A stretch of 64,000 bases of DNA from Micromonospora fulviviridis. GTDB taxonomy: Bacteria > Actinomycetota > Actinomycetes > Mycobacteriales > Micromonosporaceae. Within the stretch, counting starts at the first letter, position 1, and each line of letters begins with the position of its first letter. Location of the stretch: positions 61,358 through 125,357 of the forward strand of contig NZ_BMRA01000013.1 in the NCBI RefSeq assembly GCF_014648395.1. Direction: 5' to 3'. The translations under genes and the position numbers were made by a program. This document shows, piece by piece, positions 1 to 8,103 of this stretch. Below the pieces are notes generated by a model. That model was not told the origin of the DNA. It ran no database searches and was given only the letters and a program-made list of their open reading frames with translations.

Positions 1-56
1 GCGGCGGCCGGCCGACGAGACGGCCGGCGCGACCGCCGAGGGCTGAGCCGGACGGG

Positions 57-797
57 TCAGCGGTAACCGGCGGTCGCCGCCGCGAGGGCCGACCGGATCC
101 GGTCGAACGTCGCGACCGGATGCCCGCCGGAGGTGGCCGGCAGCAGGAGCCCCAGGCAGTGCAGCGCCATCTCGCCGTCCGGGCCGGCCTCGACGCCGAA
201 CACCGGCGCGCCCGCGTACCCGGCCGGCAGTTCGGTGGTGACCCGCACCTCGTCGCCGTCGCACGCCACCCGCTCGATCACCGCCTCCAGCGGCCGCGAC
301 CCGTCGTCGCCGACCCCGAGCGCCAGCACGAACGCCGAGCGGGGCTCCGCGCCGACCCGGGCTACCGCGTCGGCCGGCGCAGCCATCGCGTCGGTCACCT
401 GCTGGGTACGCCAGGTCCAGCCCCGGTCCTCGGCGTACCCGTGCAGCCCGCCGGTGGGCATGGCGGCCAGGCCGATCTCCGGCAGGTCCAGCCACCGGTC
501 CGCGAAGTCGGGCAGCTCCACCGGCTCCGCGGCCGCGTCCGCCGGCTCGGTGACGCTCGGCCGCAGCCCGATCTCCCCGTACGGCGCCCGGGTGGTCGCG
601 GCGGCCGTGAGCAGCCACTCGTGCACCACCTCCCCGTCGTCGGTCGCGCCGATCAGCTCGCTGTAGAAGAAGGCGGTGCCGAAGGTCCCGGCCGGCGCAC
701 CCGGCCCGTCGGACCCGTGCACGGGCAGGATGGCGCGGCCGAGCAACTGGCACAGCTCGTAGGCGATTTCGTTCTCGGTTTCCGGGTCGAGCAGCAC
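57..797 (-). CDS. Degenerate trypsin-fold protein, probably not a protease
   Basis: Predicted 246-aa cytoplasmic protein. Spacing of motifs resembles a chymotrypsin-like fold: an N-terminal GTAFFYS strand, then WLLTAAATT where active proteases have TAAH, and near the C-terminus GYAGAPVFG where active ones have GxSGxP. Histidine and serine of the triad are therefore both absent, so I infer a binding or scaffold role rather than proteolysis. The start is the GTG at 797, because a TACCCT box (805-810) lies 7 nt upstream, as in a leaderless mRNA. An open frame continues upstream to 956, but that stretch is a Pro/Arg/Gly/Ala string typical of non-coding high-GC DNA. The fold assignment is by motif resemblance only and could be wrong. 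Confidence 0.6.
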   Translation of the reverse strand: MLLDPETENEIAYELCQLLGRAILPVHGSDGPGAPAGTFGTAFFYSELIGATDDGEVVHEWLLTAAATTRAPYGEIGLRPSVTEPADAAAEPVELPDFADRWLDLPEIGLAAMPTGGLHGYAEDRGWTWRTQQVTDAMAAPADAVARVGAEPRSAFVLALGVGDDGSRPLEAVIERVACDGDEVRVTTELPAGYAGAPVFGVEAGPDGEMALHCLGLLLPATSGGHPVATFDRIRSALAAATAGYR

Positions 798-965
798 GTT
801 GCCGAGGGTACGGACCGGTCCGGGGCCGGCGGCCCGTGACCCGGATATCCGGGGTGCCCGCGGGAGCCGGGCCGTGGGACGCTGGGCGGCGACGTGGCCG
901 CGCCCACCCGTTCCCCCGGCCAGCCCGGGGTCGGCGGTACCCTCTTGGCGCGACACCGTCGACGC

Positions 966-1041
966 GCGCCCGTAGCTCAGCGGATAGAGCAGGGGACTTC
1001 TAATCCCAAGGCCGCAGGTTCGAATCCTGCCGGGCGCACCA
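966..1041 (+). tRNA. tRNA-Arg (anticodon UCU)
   Basis: A full cloverleaf is visible: 7-bp acceptor stem GCGCCCG/CGGGCGC, D-arm GCTC/GAGC, anticodon loop CTTCTAA with anticodon TCT, T-arm around GGTTCGAATCC, and an encoded CCA end (1039-1041). It reads AGA, a rare codon in such GC-rich DNA. The top pair of the anticodon stem appears to be a G-A mismatch. Confidence 0.95.
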
Positions 1042-1176
1042 CGTCACCCCAGGTCAACGTTCTGCCGCTCCCGGGCGAGTCGCTCACCACCGCTCGGGTA
1101 AAGCCAATTCAGCCAGGAGCTGCTGCTTCGCGAGCCAGGAGCAGGCACGAGCCTGACCGCGATCGGATCGTTGGGT

Positions 1177-1719
1177 TCATGCTGCCCAGAAGACCGTGCA
1201 CTGGCCGTTCTTGGCGGCGGTGTCGAAGAAGGCCACCAGTGCCTCGTAGCCCTCGGCGAGGTTGAGCTCGATGTCCCGCACCCGTTCATCCGGTATGCGC
1301 ACCTGCGCGGCTTCCTTAGGCGAGAGCGGCTCCAGGTAACGGGGGGAGGCCGGGTCGAGGTTGACCAGGATGCCGTCCTCCTCTTCCAGCACCTGTCGTA
1401 AGTGGGGTTTGAGGACGTCGAACGGGGTCCGGCTGAGGTGCGCCGCCGCCCGTGTGACCTCCTCGGCCGTCAGGGACCGGGAGTCGAGTTGGGCACCCCA
1501 GGACGTCCGCTCGTCGGGATAGAACGATCCGGTGTTGATGGGGTTGATCGGGAAGTGCGCGGCGTCCATGAGGGCGCCGAGCCGCTTCCAGGCCCGACCC
1601 AGGTCCAGCCGGGCCACCTCCTGCCAGCCTGACAGGCGGACATACGCGGCTTGGGGATGGGCGCGAATCTCCTCCAGCAACTCGGGATCGAGCCGGACGA
1701 ATTCGCCCAGGACACTCAC
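1177..1719 (-). CDS. DUF1877 (YfbM-like) family protein
   Basis: A 180-aa soluble protein of the DUF1877/YfbM family. Support comes from the N-terminal LDPELLEEIRAHP segment, the internal AWKRLGALMDAAHFPINPIN segment, in which a Leu-rich helix leads into a conserved loop, and the C-terminal GYEALVAFFDTAAKNGQ helix. Family function is unknown; no catalytic residues can be named. The start is a GTG with GGGGGTG about 8 nt upstream. It ends 136 bp from the tRNA and is transcribed towards it, with no obvious partner gene. Confidence 0.8.
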   Translation of the reverse strand: MSVLGEFVRLDPELLEEIRAHPQAAYVRLSGWQEVARLDLGRAWKRLGALMDAAHFPINPINTGSFYPDERTSWGAQLDSRSLTAEEVTRAAAHLSRTPFDVLKPHLRQVLEEEDGILVNLDPASPRYLEPLSPKEAAQVRIPDERVRDIELNLAEGYEALVAFFDTAAKNGQCTVFWAA

Positions 1720-1799
1720 CAGCCATCACCCCCAGGCAACCCGCCCTCCCCTGAGGGCCCCATCCCCCGGTGCTCCACTCTCCACGCTGCGGTCAGCTC

Positions 1800-2576
1800 C
1801 TAGGCGCTTGTTCCCGGCACGGCGGCCGTCGTCTCGGTGGCGGGTCCGGTCGGGTTCGGTCGCCTGGTGAGCACGATCCAGGCCGCCAGCAGAAGCACCA
1901 AAGTCAGCGGCACCCCCAGGGGAGCCAGTGACCGCCAGATGGGCCACACCGGCTCGGCGAGCCCGTCGGTCAACAGGTCCGACCAGGTGAGGACGGCACC
2001 TGGGAGCAGGGCGACCACCGCAAGCACGCGCACCAGCCGGGGTACGGGCGGACGTCGCCGCGTCACCAGCCAGAACAGCGCCGCACCGCCGGCGGCACCG
2101 ACGAGGCCGCCGACGAGCGTCACGGCGAGGAGTCTGTCCGGCGCGGCCGGTGCGACCCGTAGCGCCGACCCGGTCGCACGGTGGGTGAGCGTGACCAGCA
2201 GACCGTCCGCCTGGGCTCGCCAGCCGTCGCACGGCTCGCCCGGCACGCGATGGAGGTCCTCCCAGCCCCGCGACGCGGCGTTGCGCCGTAGCTGGTCGGA
2301 GAGCGTGCAGTCAGGACGGTAGCCGTAGTGGAATTCCGCGTGAGCGGAACCGAAGTCGTCAGCAGCCAGGAAGACGCCGTACCGGTAGCCGCGCACGAAC
2401 ACGCCGCCGACCGGCTCGGTCTCGGGGAGCAGCTCCGCCGCCACCTTCCGAGCCCGGTCGTCGCTGAGCGACACGGCACCGCGGCCGCCGTACCAGGAGC
2501 CGGCGCTCAGCCCGGCCGCGCCCAGCAGCAGCGCGCCGAGCAGCAGCATCGCGACCTGCCGCAGCCTGTGCCGCAC
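1800..2576 (-). CDS. Hypothetical membrane protein, 4 TM
   Basis: A 258-aa integral membrane protein of no family I recognise. One N-terminal TM helix (VAMLLLGALLLGAAGLSAG) is followed by an extracytoplasmic domain of about 110 residues with two cysteines (PDCTL and GEPCDGW) that could form a disulfide. Three more TM helices follow near residues 140-165, 180-200 and 210-235, then a Thr/Pro-rich tail. Translation probably begins at the GTG at 2576, preceded by AAAAGGGG; a TACGCT box at 2605-2610 would place the transcript start just upstream. An in-frame GTG at 2603 is possible but abuts the -10 box. Confidence 0.65.
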   Translation of the reverse strand: MRHRLRQVAMLLLGALLLGAAGLSAGSWYGGRGAVSLSDDRARKVAAELLPETEPVGGVFVRGYRYGVFLAADDFGSAHAEFHYGYRPDCTLSDQLRRNAASRGWEDLHRVPGEPCDGWRAQADGLLVTLTHRATGSALRVAPAAPDRLLAVTLVGGLVGAAGGAALFWLVTRRRPPVPRLVRVLAVVALLPGAVLTWSDLLTDGLAEPVWPIWRSLAPLGVPLTLVLLLAAWIVLTRRPNPTGPATETTAAVPGTSA

Positions 2577-2693
2577 CGACCACCCCTTTTCACGGTGCGG
2601 CACAGCGTAGCCGCCACGATCCGTCCCCGGTGCCCCCGCGAACCCGTGGCAGCCCGACCTGGTGGTGACCCACGCAACCGCCGGAGGAGGAGA

Positions 2694-3059
2694 TCAGGTC
2701 CGTCGCTGTTGATGGCGTTGATCCACTCCGATGCACGCGAGGACTGACGCCGCGTCGGCCGTCAGGAAGAGTTGGAAGTAGTAGGGAGGGTCCAGCTGCG
2801 TCACCCCGCCGAGCCGCACGTGCTGTTCGCCGAGCGCGCGGAGCGTCTCGACGGCCTCGGCGAAACCGAGCGTCGGGATGCCCCGCTCCCTCGTGTGCGC
2901 CTGCCGCACCCCGTAGGTGGCTGCGAGGTTGTTCGCGGGGACCGAGCCGAAGGCGCCATCCCAGATACGGAAAGCGGCTCCCCGGGCGAGGGCTTCACGG
3001 CAGGCCGTCGTGACCGGGTTCTCCTCGGCGAGCAGAGCGATCAGTTCCTCGCGTTCCAC
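2694..3059 (-). CDS. Hypothetical protein, 121 aa
   Basis: Small soluble alpha/beta-looking protein; I recognise no family. The N-terminus MEREELIALLAEENP is an acidic helix; the C-terminal half contains VETLRALGEQHVRLGGV and FQLFLTADAASVLACIGV. The GTG start at 3059 has TAGAGT (3066-3071) 6 nt upstream, which supports both the start and its own leaderless promoter. It stands alone between a membrane protein gene and a reductase gene, all on the minus strand. Confidence 0.6.
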   Translation of the reverse strand: MEREELIALLAEENPVTTACREALARGAAFRIWDGAFGSVPANNLAATYGVRQAHTRERGIPTLGFAEAVETLRALGEQHVRLGGVTQLDPPYYFQLFLTADAASVLACIGVDQRHQQRRT

Positions 3060-3107
3060 CCGCCGACTCTACGGGCGTTGGCGGGCCCGCTCCCCGAACG
3101 GTGACCG

Positions 3108-3716
3108 TCAGACGTTGCCGAAGCTCGGCGCGCCCGTGCTGTCGTAGGTCAGCATGGTCACCCCGGTGCCGGAGGTGCGGGTGCCGGTGAGCCGCAGGCC
3201 CGCCGGGGGCACGCCGTCGGCGAAGAGCCGCTGTCCGCGTCCCAGCACCACCGGGAAGACCAGCAGCTGGTACGTGTCGATGAGCCCCTCCCGCATCAGC
3301 CAGCGGGCGAGCGCGCCGCTGCCGTGCACCTGGAGTTCGCCGCCGGGGCGGTTCTTGAGTTCGGTGATCGCGGCGGCCAGGTCGCCGTCGAGACGGCGCG
3401 AGCCCGACCAGGTCAGCTCGTCGTCGCGGGTGGTGGCGACGTACTTCGGTAGCCGGTTGAGCGGGTTGTCCGGGCCGCCCTGGGCGGGGTCGGTCACGTG
3501 CGGCCAGTAGGCGGCCATGATGTCGTAGGTGCGGCGGCCGAGCAGCAGGGCCTCGGCCCGCTCGAAGGTCTCGCCCATCCATCCGCCGACCGTCTCGTCG
3601 AAGTGCGGCGGCAGCCAGCCGCCCAGGTCGAAGCCGCCGGTGCGGTCCTCCTCCTGGCCGCCAGGGGCCTGCATGACGCCGTCCAGGGTCAGGAACGTGG
3701 TGATGGTGAGTCGCAT
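3108..3716 (-). CDS. Dihydrofolate-reductase-like (RibD C-terminal) protein
   Basis: A 202-aa protein of the DHFR/RibD-C superfamily, whose members reduce pterin- or pyrimidine-like substrates with NADPH; actual substrate unknown. Diagnostic features: MRLTITTFLTLDGVMQAPGG at the start, ALLLGRRTYDIMAAYWP, a KYVATTRDD strand, the glycine-rich nucleotide site GGELQVHGSGALARWL, and the LLVFPVVLGRGQRLF segment. This form is usual for the YyaP/YwjB-like group rather than riboflavin-pathway RibD. The ATG at 3716 has a strong AAAAGGAGG ribosome site 6-7 nt upstream; the open frame upstream of it is not needed. Confidence 0.85.
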   Translation of the reverse strand: MRLTITTFLTLDGVMQAPGGQEEDRTGGFDLGGWLPPHFDETVGGWMGETFERAEALLLGRRTYDIMAAYWPHVTDPAQGGPDNPLNRLPKYVATTRDDELTWSGSRRLDGDLAAAITELKNRPGGELQVHGSGALARWLMREGLIDTYQLLVFPVVLGRGQRLFADGVPPAGLRLTGTRTSGTGVTMLTYDSTGAPSFGNV

Positions 3717-3828
3717 GGTGGTGCCTCCTTTTCCGGGACCGGCCCCGCGCCGGCTTCCACCCTGCCGACGGCCGGGGAACAACCGATTCGACAGCCCGGC
3801 CGGACAGAGTTTGTGACGTGGGACACAG

Positions 3829-4473
3829 TCAGTGCTTGCGGGCGAACAGGTACGCCGCCGGGCGTCGCTGCCCCTCGCCCGGTGCCTGCCACATGGTCGC
3901 GGTCACCGGGAGACCCGCCGCCGCGAGCAGCGCGGCGATCCCCTCCGGCCGGGCGAAGTGCACGTCGAGCGGCACCGGGTGGCCGTAGGCCCGGTCGCGC
4001 CGGACGTGCTCGTCGTCGCCGCCGTGGAAGCCGAGCAGCGCGTGGCCGCCGGGGGCGAGCACCCGGTGGAACTCGGCGAACACCCGGGGCAGCAGCTCGC
4101 GCGGCGTGTGCACGATGGACCACCAGCTGAGCACCCCGCCGAGCCGACCGTCGGGCAGGTCCAGCGCGCTCATCGAGCCGACCTCGAAGCGCAGTTCCGG
4201 GTACGCCCGCCGGGCCAGTGCGACCATCCGTGGCGACAGGTCGATGCCGAACGCGTCGACGCCCAGGGTCGCCAGGTGGGCGGTGACGTGGCCGGGGCCG
4301 CACCCGAGGTCGGCCACCGGCCCGCCGGCGGCGCGGGCCAGTTCGGCGAAGGCGCCGAGCACCGCCCGGTCCAGCGGCAGCTCGGGCAGTTTGGCGCGGA
4401 CCAGCGCGGCGTAGTCGGCGGCGACGGTGTCGTACGCGGCCCGGGTCTCGGTCAGGTGGGCGGACTCGGTCAC
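3829..4473 (-). CDS. SAM-dependent class I methyltransferase
   Basis: A 214-aa Rossmann-fold methyltransferase. Motif I is VADLGCGPGHV, followed by FGIDLS at the end of beta-2 (SAM ribose binding) and LDLPDGRLGGVLSWWSIVHT (motifs II/III). Substrate cannot be told from sequence. The GTG start at 4473 has TACGGT (4480-4485) 6 nt upstream, a leaderless arrangement. It is divergent from the hydrolase gene at 4547, and the two promoters sit inside a 73-bp gap, so the pair may be co-controlled. Confidence 0.85.
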   Translation of the reverse strand: MTESAHLTETRAAYDTVAADYAALVRAKLPELPLDRAVLGAFAELARAAGGPVADLGCGPGHVTAHLATLGVDAFGIDLSPRMVALARRAYPELRFEVGSMSALDLPDGRLGGVLSWWSIVHTPRELLPRVFAEFHRVLAPGGHALLGFHGGDDEHVRRDRAYGHPVPLDVHFARPEGIAALLAAAGLPVTATMWQAPGEGQRRPAAYLFARKH

Positions 4474-4546
4474 ACCCCGACCGTATCGGCGCCTGGGCGG
4501 TTCCGGCCGGTCGGCGGCCGGCGCGGGGCCGACGTACTCTCCGCCC

Positions 4547-5398
4547 ATGGTGACCGAGACGGACCTCCGCCTGGCCGACGGCCGCACCCTGCACGTCTAC
4601 GACACCGGCGGGCGGGACCGGCTCGCCGTCTTCTGGCACCACGGCACGCCGAACATCGGCGCGCCGCCCGCGCCGCTGTTCGCCGCGGCCGACCGGCTCG
4701 GCCTCCGCTGGGTCTCCCACGACCGCCCCGGCTACGGCGGTTCGACTCCGCTGCCGGGGCGCGACATCGCCTCCGTCGCCGCCGACGTCGCGGCGGTGGC
4801 CGACGCGCTGGGCCTCGACCGGTTCGCGGTGATCGGCCACTCCGGTGGCGGTCCGCACGCCCTGGCCTGCGGCGCGCTCCTGCCCGACCGGGTGGTCGCG
4901 GTGGTGGTCGGCGCCGGCCTGGCCCCGTACGGCGCGGCCGGGCTGGACTGGTTCGCCGGCATGGTGCCGGCCGGGGTGGCCTCGTTGCGGGCGGCCGTCG
5001 CGGGACGGGCGGCCAAGGAGGCGCACGCGACCTCGGGCGCCGAGTACGACCCGGAGTTCACCCCGGCCGACCTGGCGGCGCTGCACGGCGAGTGGTCCTG
5101 GTTCGACAGTGTGGTGGGCCCGGCGGTCCGGGGCGGTCCGGGCGGGCTGATCGACGACGACCTGGCGTACGTGCACCCGTGGGGCTTCGACCCCGCCCGG
5201 GTGACGCCGCCGGTGCTTCTGCTGCACGGCGGGCGGGACGGGATCGCGCCGGTGGCCCACGCCGGGTGGCTGGCGGGTCGCTGCCCCGCCGCCGAGCTGC
5301 GCCGCTACCCGGAGGACGGGCACATCTCGGTGCTGCGCCACGCCGGGTCCGCGTTGGAGTGGCTGCGCGGGCACGCCGACCAGGCGGCCTTTCGGTAG
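4547..5398 (+). CDS. Alpha/beta hydrolase
   Basis: A 283-aa alpha/beta-hydrolase. The oxyanion region HHGTP is near residue 32, the nucleophile elbow GHSGGG (Ser near residue 98) follows, a late Asp lies in LLLHGGRDGIAP, and the catalytic His in YPEDGHISVL. A dedicated substrate is not evident; esterase, lipase or epoxide-hydrolase-like activity are all possible. Start ATG at 4547 is preceded by TACTCT (4535-4540) and a 6-nt gap, so the mRNA is probably leaderless. Followed by a strong hairpin. Confidence 0.87.
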   Translation: MVTETDLRLADGRTLHVYDTGGRDRLAVFWHHGTPNIGAPPAPLFAAADRLGLRWVSHDRPGYGGSTPLPGRDIASVAADVAAVADALGLDRFAVIGHSGGGPHALACGALLPDRVVAVVVGAGLAPYGAAGLDWFAGMVPAGVASLRAAVAGRAAKEAHATSGAEYDPEFTPADLAALHGEWSWFDSVVGPAVRGGPGGLIDDDLAYVHPWGFDPARVTPPVLLLHGGRDGIAPVAHAGWLAGRCPAAELRRYPEDGHISVLRHAGSALEWLRGHADQAAFR

Positions 5399-5410
5399 GT
5401 GGAGGTGGGT

Positions 5411-5444
5411 GAGGCGGCGGCCGGGGGGATCCGGCCGCCGCCTC
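5411..5444 (+). terminator. Rho-independent-type hairpin after the hydrolase
   Basis: Perfect 14-bp inverted repeat (5411-5424 with 5431-5444) around a 6-nt loop, only 13 nt after the hydrolase stop. No T-run, as is common in actinobacteria. Confidence 0.75.
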
Positions 5445-5523
5445 GCCGCGCCGGATCGGGCGCGGGTTCGCGACCTCGCATTGGAGGACCGGGGGGGGAA
5501 GGTCGTCCGGGCGAGCCGCGGTA

Positions 5524-5569
5524 CCGGCGCCGGGCGGGTGGGGGGGTGAAGTGACCCGCCCGGCGCCGG
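5524..5569 (-). terminator. Hairpin after the minus-strand secreted-type gene
   Basis: Perfect 16-bp inverted repeat (5524-5539 with 5554-5569) starting 4 nt past the stop of the gene at 5573. Together with the hairpin at 5411 it insulates two convergent genes. Confidence 0.75.
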
Positions 5570-5572
5570 AGG

Positions 5573-6070
5573 TCAGTGGGTGGGCCGCGCGGTGGGCTTG
5601 TGGCCGCCGGGACGCTCGGTCCCGGTGACCGTCGGCCGGCTGTCCGGCCGGCCCGCCGGGTGGCTGGGTGTGACGGTCGGTCGCGCCGGCCGGCTCTTCT
5701 CGGCGGCGAGCAACGTGTCGCAGTACGCCGCCACCTTCTCCTTGTCGCCGGCGGTGGTGACCAGCGCCCGGAACGCCGGGCTCTCCAGCGCCTTGCCCGC
5801 GTTGTCGCCCGCGCCCGCCCGGTACGCCCGGCAGAGGCCGACCAGGTTCGGCGACGGGCTGCCCTTGGCGTCGGCCGGGCCCTTGCCGTTGCCGTCGGTC
5901 GCGGAGGGCGTGTGGGTGGCGTGCGCCGCCGGCTTCGCGGTCCGGTCGGCGAGCGGACCGGGCAGGGTGCCGGTGGCGGCGGCGTAGGCGACCCCACCGC
6001 CCGCGGTGACGGCGAGGACCGCCGCGCCGGCCTTGAGGGTGAGCAGTTTCGCGAGGACGAACTGTGACAT
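5573..6070 (-). CDS. Hypothetical membrane-anchored Pro/Thr-rich protein
   Basis: A 165-aa protein with one hydrophobic segment at residues 8-32 (TLKAGAAVLAVTAGGGVAYAAATG), a short Ala/Thr/Pro linker, a helical region with two cysteines (LCRAYRAGAG and AAYCDTLLAA), and a low-complexity Pro/Thr/Arg/His tail. In related actinomycetes similar proteins are found beside ECF sigma factor genes, but no sigma gene lies next to it here. ATG at 6070 has GGAG about 10 nt upstream. Function unknown; probably surface-exposed. Confidence 0.65.
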   Translation of the reverse strand: MSQFVLAKLLTLKAGAAVLAVTAGGGVAYAAATGTLPGPLADRTAKPAAHATHTPSATDGNGKGPADAKGSPSPNLVGLCRAYRAGAGDNAGKALESPAFRALVTTAGDKEKVAAYCDTLLAAEKSRPARPTVTPSHPAGRPDSRPTVTGTERPGGHKPTARPTH

Positions 6071-6377
6071 CGGTACGGCTCCGTTGTGGGGGGTGTGGAC
6101 ACGGACGTGCCGCTCGGCGTGCCTCCGGACAGCGCGCTTCCCGGCGCGCACGCCGGGACGCGGGACCCGGGCACGGGTGACCCGGCGCCGGCCTGGGGGT
6201 GGCCGACCGCCGACGCCTCGGGCGGTGCCGCCCGGTGACCGGCCGGCTACACCACGGACGCGCTGGTCACGAGTTCCGTGCCTTCGTTCCGTGCCCCTCA
6301 GCGCTCGTCCCCGGCGGGATGTCACACCGTTACCGCAGGGGGCCGCGACCCCGACGGACCGTGACCGTGCGGGCCGG
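6071..6377. other. 307-bp intergenic region with a short direct repeat
   Basis: No convincing gene. It must hold the promoter of the gene starting at 6070. A 10-bp direct repeat GTTCCGTGCC occurs at 6273-6282 and 6286-6295; on the transcribed strand this places two GGAAC elements 13 nt apart, resembling ECF-sigma -35 boxes, but no matching -10 is clear. Confidence 0.4.
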
Positions 6378-7532
6378 TCAGGGCGTACGCGGGCCGATAC
6401 CGTCCGCGGCCGAGGGGGCGACCAGCAGGCCCACCTGACGCCCGATGAACCGGTACGCCACCTGCTTCGCCGCCCAGAGCAGGTAGCCCCGGTCGGCCTC
6501 GGCGATGCTCCGCCCGTCGGCGTGCCCGACGCTGCCGAGCAGCACCCAGTTCCCGGTCGTGGAGTTCACCGTGATGGTCTCGCCGCCCGGCGTCCCGAGC
6601 TGGGCGGCGCCGCGCGGGAGCCGGCCGCGCCGGTCCCGGGCCGCCCGCTCGCCGGGAAAGAGCACCGCCGCGAGGTGGACGACCGCGTCGCTGTCGTCGG
6701 TGGTGTAGCTGACCCGGATCGTCCGTACGCAGCCGTCCAGCACGTCGCCCGCGAGCACGCCGGCGCAGCCGCGCAGGTCCTTCCCGCTGGTCCGGCGCAG
6801 GGTGTCCCCCGCCGCCCGGAACGTCCGCTCCGGCATCGCCTCGGCCACCGTCACCGGCGCCGCCTCGGCCCGGGCCACCGCCACGGCGAGGGTGCTGAGC
6901 AGTGCCGCCGCGATGAGGGCCGCCACGGCACGCCCGGGGGCCGACCGCCGCCGGGCCTCCGCCCGGGCGGTCACGACGAAGACGCCGACCACGGCCAGCC
7001 CGGCGCCCACGCCGCCCCAGCGGATCCCGGTGGCCGTCGCCCCGGCGGCCGGACCGTCGAGGAGGAGGTACAGGGCGGAGCGCCGGCCGGGCACGTGCAC
7101 CCAGGCCACCAGCAGGAAGGCCAGCCCGAGCAGCACGGCGGCGCCCCGGGCCGGCGCGCTGAGCCGCGACCACAGCACGACGGCCACCACCGCCCACAGC
7201 ACCGGGAGGGTGATCAGCAGCCAGCCGACGACGGCCATGCCGGTGCCGGTGCAGCCGGTCCAGGCGCAGGCGCTCTCGTCGATCCGGGCCCGCAGTTCGT
7301 CGCCGAACACGACGCGCAGCGCCACGAGGGCGACGATGCCGACGGGCACGAGCAGCGCCAGAGGAGCGGACCGGGCAGCGCCGGCGCGCGGCGGAACCGG
7401 CTCGGCGCCGCGTACCGGATCCGGGTCCGCCGCGGTGGTGGCGTCCGCGCGCTCCGATCCGGCCGTCATCTCCTGGCGTGCCCGCGCGACCAGATCCTGC
7501 GACCGGCGGCGACCGCCTCTGCTGCTCGACAT
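6378..7532 (-). CDS. Hypothetical polytopic membrane protein
   Basis: A 384-aa membrane protein with a basic N-terminal region (SSSRGGRRRSQDL), about five TM helices between residues 60 and 225, and an extracytoplasmic C-terminal half containing two cysteines (LRGCAGVLAGDVLDGC). The C-terminal domain has strands such as TIRVSYTTDDSDAVVHLAAVLF, and may be a ligand-binding beta domain. I recognise no family. The start ATG at 7532 is supported by TAACCT (7540-7545) 7 nt upstream. Confidence 0.7.
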   Translation of the reverse strand: MSSSRGGRRRSQDLVARARQEMTAGSERADATTAADPDPVRGAEPVPPRAGAARSAPLALLVPVGIVALVALRVVFGDELRARIDESACAWTGCTGTGMAVVGWLLITLPVLWAVVAVVLWSRLSAPARGAAVLLGLAFLLVAWVHVPGRRSALYLLLDGPAAGATATGIRWGGVGAGLAVVGVFVVTARAEARRRSAPGRAVAALIAAALLSTLAVAVARAEAAPVTVAEAMPERTFRAAGDTLRRTSGKDLRGCAGVLAGDVLDGCVRTIRVSYTTDDSDAVVHLAAVLFPGERAARDRRGRLPRGAAQLGTPGGETITVNSTTGNWVLLGSVGHADGRSIAEADRGYLLWAAKQVAYRFIGRQVGLLVAPSAADGIGPRTP

Positions 7533-7577
7533 GGCAGCGAGGTTAGGCCAGCCGCGCACGCCGGGACGGCGCCGGTG

Positions 7578-8021
7578 TCACTCGCAGATCCGCCACCCAC
7601 CGTCCTCCTTGACCAGGACGAACGCCTGCGTCACGGTGGTGCCGCTCTGCGGGGTGAAGCGGACCTCCGCCGACCCGCGGACCCGTCCGTTGGTGTTCGT
7701 GACGTTCAACCCGACGATCTGGTAGCCGGTCAGCGGCTGGGCGGACTGCTGCCGGACGAAGTCCTCCTGGCTGACCCGGTCGCGCACCCGCCCGCAGAGC
7801 TGGCCGTACGCCGTCGGGTAGTCGCGGGCGACGAGCGCGCCGGCGAAGGTGTCCACGGTGGTCCGGGCGGGGCCGGTGACCTCCTGCGCGGCGCGGTAGA
7901 TGGCGAAGCCGCCGACGACGCCGCCCACGCAGCAGAGCGCGAGCACCACACCGACGACGGTGAGCACCACCCGGGTGGTGTTCGACTTCCTGGGCGGCAC
8001 CATGGCCGGCTGGTACGTCAT
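7578..8021 (-). CDS. Membrane-anchored small extracytoplasmic protein, NTF2-like
   Basis: A 147-aa protein: short cytoplasmic tail with KSN, one TM helix (VVLTVVGVVLALCCVGGVVGGFAIY), then an extracytoplasmic domain of about 95 residues. The domain starts with an FAGALVARDYPTAYGQLCG helix and ends in antiparallel strands (GSAEVRFTPQSG, AFVLVKEDGGWRIC), which resembles DUF4878/NTF2-like domains. Two cysteines could pair. Start ATG at 8021 has TACCCT (8028-8033) 6 nt upstream. It lies 45 bp upstream of the membrane protein gene at 7532, which has its own promoter. Confidence 0.7.
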   Translation of the reverse strand: MTYQPAMVPPRKSNTTRVVLTVVGVVLALCCVGGVVGGFAIYRAAQEVTGPARTTVDTFAGALVARDYPTAYGQLCGRVRDRVSQEDFVRQQSAQPLTGYQIVGLNVTNTNGRVRGSAEVRFTPQSGTTVTQAFVLVKEDGGWRICE

Positions 8022-8103
8022 GGCCGCAGGGTAGAAGCGCCGCGCCAGCGGCCCGCACCGTAAACCGGGTGACGGGCCGGGGCGAGGCGTCCACCATCGA
8101 CGG

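Noticed and set aside
3689..5374. Long minus-strand open frame of 561 aa
   Set aside because: It lies antisense to the alpha/beta hydrolase and in another frame of the methyltransferase gene; composition is Arg/Pro/Ala/Gly shadow and no domain fits.
6006..8063. Plus-strand open frame of 685 aa
   Set aside because: Antisense to three genes with clear membrane segments and leaderless promoters; Arg/Gly/His-rich low complexity.
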